This document shows positions 62,120-64,000 of a stretch of 64,000 nt of DNA, in pieces (position 1 is the stretch's first letter; the number at the start of each line of letters is the position of its first letter). A program made the position numbers and the translations under genes. The notes beneath the pieces were generated by a model that ran no database searches, was not told where the DNA came from, and saw only the letters and a program-made list of their open reading frames with translations. The DNA is from Chthoniobacterales bacterium (GTDB lineage Bacteria; Verrucomicrobiota; Verrucomicrobiia; Chthoniobacterales; UBA10450). The stretch is taken from contig DATENU010000009.1 of assembly GCA_035274845.1 (NCBI GenBank), positions 342,442 to 406,441 on the forward strand, written 5' to 3'.

Positions 62120-64000
62120 ATGAAGACACGCCTACGCCTAACGATTCTTGCCGCCGTTTTTGCTACAACCACCATGTCAGGCTTGCAGGCGCAGGCGCAG
62201 GGCACCGAGGGCATCCAGGTGCCCGATGGAACCCGCAAATGTTTAAAGCCGGGAAACCGTCTGCCCATGCTCCCGAGTCCGTTCGTACCGCTGGCTTGCC
62301 TCGCGCCGGTGGTGAACGTCAGCGCCCAGGCCAGCAACGAGTCGGAAAGTTTCGTGGTCATCAACCCCACCAACACGAACAATATCGTGGCCTTCTCGAA
62401 TCTGGTCACCAGCAACAGCATCTTCCGCGCGTTCTCAACTAACGGTGGCGTTACCTGGACGCGAGGGACGGTCGCCACGGGCGTGGCGTGTTGTGACGGG
62501 CAGGCGGCCTTCGACTCATTTGGGAACCTGTTCCTGGTTTACATCAACGCCTCCGTAAACCAGATCAATGTAATTTTGAGTACCGACGGTGGCGCGACTT
62601 TCGGGGCGCCGATTACCGTGGGTACGGGCAGCGTGGACCAGCCCTCGATCGCGGTTGGTAACGGCAGCGTCTGGGTCGATTGGAATTTGAGCGGAGCCAT
62701 GCAAGCGCGAGGCGCGGCCGTGACAGGTTTGGGCGTCGTGGGAGCGTTCAATGCGGTCCAGGTGATCCCGACAGGCACGGGCAGTTTCGGGGGTATCGCG
62801 GTAGGGCCCGGTGCCAACGGCGGTAAGGTGATCGTAGTGTATCAAAGCCCCACCGGCGGACAGGGCCCGGCTACAATTTTCGCCAACGTCGACGCGGACG
62901 GACTGGGAGCGGGCAACTTCGGCGCGCGCATCACCGTCACGACCACGAATGTAGGCGGCTTCGACTTCATCCCGGCGCAGAGCGGGCGCTCGGTTGACTC
63001 TGAGGCCGGAGTTGTGTGGGACGCCACTGGCGGCCCGTTCAACAATCGGATCTACCTCGTCTACACGGAAGAGACGGTGAACGAGAACAATGATACCGAC
63101 ATCCTGGTGCGCACGTCCGACAATGACGGCGCCACCTGGAGCGCGCCCGTGCGGGTGAACGACGACGCGACCACCAACAGCCAGTTTCTACCCTATGTCA
63201 CCCTAGACCGCACGAGCGGCAACGTAGCGATAGGCTTTCACGATTGCCGCAATGATAATGGCGTGCCCGGCGTTGGTGGGACGAACGCCGTCCCCAACGA
63301 CGACGCGGAATACTTCGCGACCTTCAGCACCAACGGCGGCGTGACTTGGGCGCCGAACGTCCGCCTGAGCGGCGGGTTCTCGAACGACAATGCGGCGGCC
63401 AACGGAATCGACTACGGCGATTACGTCGGTCAGGACTCGCGCGCAGGCAGGTTCTTCGCCGTCTGGGCGGACAACTCGAACTGCGATGGCACGAACGCAA
63501 ACGGGACGTTGAGCGCGTTTGATCTCTATGCGAGCTCACTCACAATTACGGGCGGATCTCCAACTCCAACTCCGACCCCTTGTGTCATTTGTACTCCAAC
63601 CCCGACACCTACGGCTACCCCTACACCCACCGCTACTCCAACAGCGACACCTACCGCCACGCCGCCGTGCAATCAGACTACCTTTGCCGGGACGGGCGTA
63701 GGAGCGATTGCGGACAGCCCCGGATCGCCAACCTATGGACCGCCGCTGGTGATCAGCTTTGCGGTAGCTGGGCAGACCGCGCCGCTCACTAACGTGGCGG
63801 TGGATTTGACCCTGACCCACACGTGGGTGGGAGACCTGGATATGATCCTGACCTCCCCTGGAGGGACAGCGAGCCTGATCACGGTGAGCCGGATCGGGCA
63901 AACGACCGCGGGGGGAGTGGGCGACAGCTCCAACTACGGAGGGCTGTATAACTTCACCGACAGCGCGGCAGGGACCAACATCTGGACGGTGGCGTTGACT
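62120..64000 (+). CDS. secreted sialidase/BNR-like protein with P-domain (C-terminus cut by the window)
   Basis: The frame is open to the window's end (627 codons). The start MKTRLRLTILAAVFATTTMS gives a signal peptide ending near QAQAQG; an in-frame ATG at 62069 would add 17 polar residues. A BNR/sialidase-like domain follows (FRAFSTNGGVTWTRGTV, ILSTDGGATFGAPITVG, RTSDNDGATWSAPVRVN, with Asp boxes), then a Pro/Thr linker (PTATPTPTATPTATPTATPP) and a proprotein-convertase P-domain (VAVDLTLTHTWVGDLDMILT, SPGG). The P-domain is a secreted-protein module often found with proteases or as an end domain. Function unknown; possible surface enzyme. Confidence 0.8.
   Translation, partial: MKTRLRLTILAAVFATTTMSGLQAQAQGTEGIQVPDGTRKCLKPGNRLPMLPSPFVPLACLAPVVNVSAQASNESESFVVINPTNTNNIVAFSNLVTSNSIFRAFSTNGGVTWTRGTVATGVACCDGQAAFDSFGNLFLVYINASVNQINVILSTDGGATFGAPITVGTGSVDQPSIAVGNGSVWVDWNLSGAMQARGAAVTGLGVVGAFNAVQVIPTGTGSFGGIAVGPGANGGKVIVVYQSPTGGQGPATIFANVDADGLGAGNFGARITVTTTNVGGFDFIPAQSGRSVDSEAGVVWDATGGPFNNRIYLVYTEETVNENNDTDILVRTSDNDGATWSAPVRVNDDATTNSQFLPYVTLDRTSGNVAIGFHDCRNDNGVPGVGGTNAVPNDDAEYFATFSTNGGVTWAPNVRLSGGFSNDNAAANGIDYGDYVGQDSRAGRFFAVWADNSNCDGTNANGTLSAFDLYASSLTITGGSPTPTPTPCVICTPTPTPTATPTPTATPTATPTATPPCNQTTFAGTGVGAIADSPGSPTYGPPLVISFAVAGQTAPLTNVAVDLTLTHTWVGDLDMILTSPGGTASLITVSRIGQTTAGGVGDSSNYGGLYNFTDSAAGTNIWTVALT

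Noticed and set aside
1..64000. rRNA operon, riboswitches, phage or plasmid origins
   Set aside because: No such conserved sequence was seen; covariance-model searches could not be run here.

Overview
The window reads as a chromosomal segment of a high-GC, Gram-negative-type bacterium, most likely a soil Verrucomicrobiota of the Spartobacteria/Chthoniobacterales type. That placement is inference. It rests on the gene orders prfA-prmC-murA and cdsA-dxr-rseP-ispG, the many small lipoproteins, secreted proteins ending in a tandem ~125-residue module, and scattered 7-base tandem repeats. There is no rRNA, CRISPR array, prophage or recognisable insertion sequence. One tRNA gene (Leu, anticodon TAG) is present. 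No gene-free stretch exceeds 300 bases.

Layout. 1-8.5 kb: end of an oxalate/formate-type MFS antiporter with its 41-residue small partner, two paralogous glycine-rich secreted peptidoglycan-binding proteins around an aldo/keto reductase, a primary-type sigma factor, a YdeP-type molybdopterin oxidoreductase and a MOSC protein. 8.5-13 kb: an RND pump and its adaptor. 13-17.3 kb: tRNA-Leu, a secreted alkaline-phosphatase-superfamily enzyme, SixA, a thioesterase and small membrane or secreted proteins. 17.3-23.4 kb (minus strand): a two-receiver PATAN regulator, polyphosphate kinase, a polyphosphate-type glucokinase and a lipoprotein, probably one operon. 23.5-35.3 kb: a 38-residue lipoprotein, an acyl-CoA ligase, rpmE, prfA, a nucleotidyltransferase pair, prmC, murA, nfo and a large AsmA-like protein. 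The prmC 5' third occurs twice, on either side of a secreted beta-helix gene. 35.4-46.9 kb: DUF420, DUF2007, a LysM protein, accA, a sulfotransferase, an esterase, two ligase-type gene groups (ATP-grasp plus GCS2; M29 peptidase plus a 71-residue protein plus a possible permuted ATP-grasp) and sufS-sufU. 46.9-56.3 kb: the threonine-to-glycine genes kbl and tdh, then cdsA, dxr, rseP, ybjQ and ispG (phospholipid and MEP isoprenoid synthesis). 56.5-64 kb: secreted proteins, including a 1467-residue BNR-repeat protein and a truncated sialidase-like protein with a P-domain.

The most unusual signals are: (1) short tandem arrays of several unrelated sequences that nearly all keep a period of exactly 7 bases, often in inverted pairs, lying between genes, over start codons, or inside dxr, ispG and prmC in reading frame; (2) the diverged partial duplication of prmC whose homology ends at the stop codon of an inserted secreted-protein gene; (3) the tandem C-terminal module shared by two unrelated secreted proteins; (4) a LysM protein beside accA whose C-terminus looks like an L,D-transpeptidase without its catalytic cysteine.
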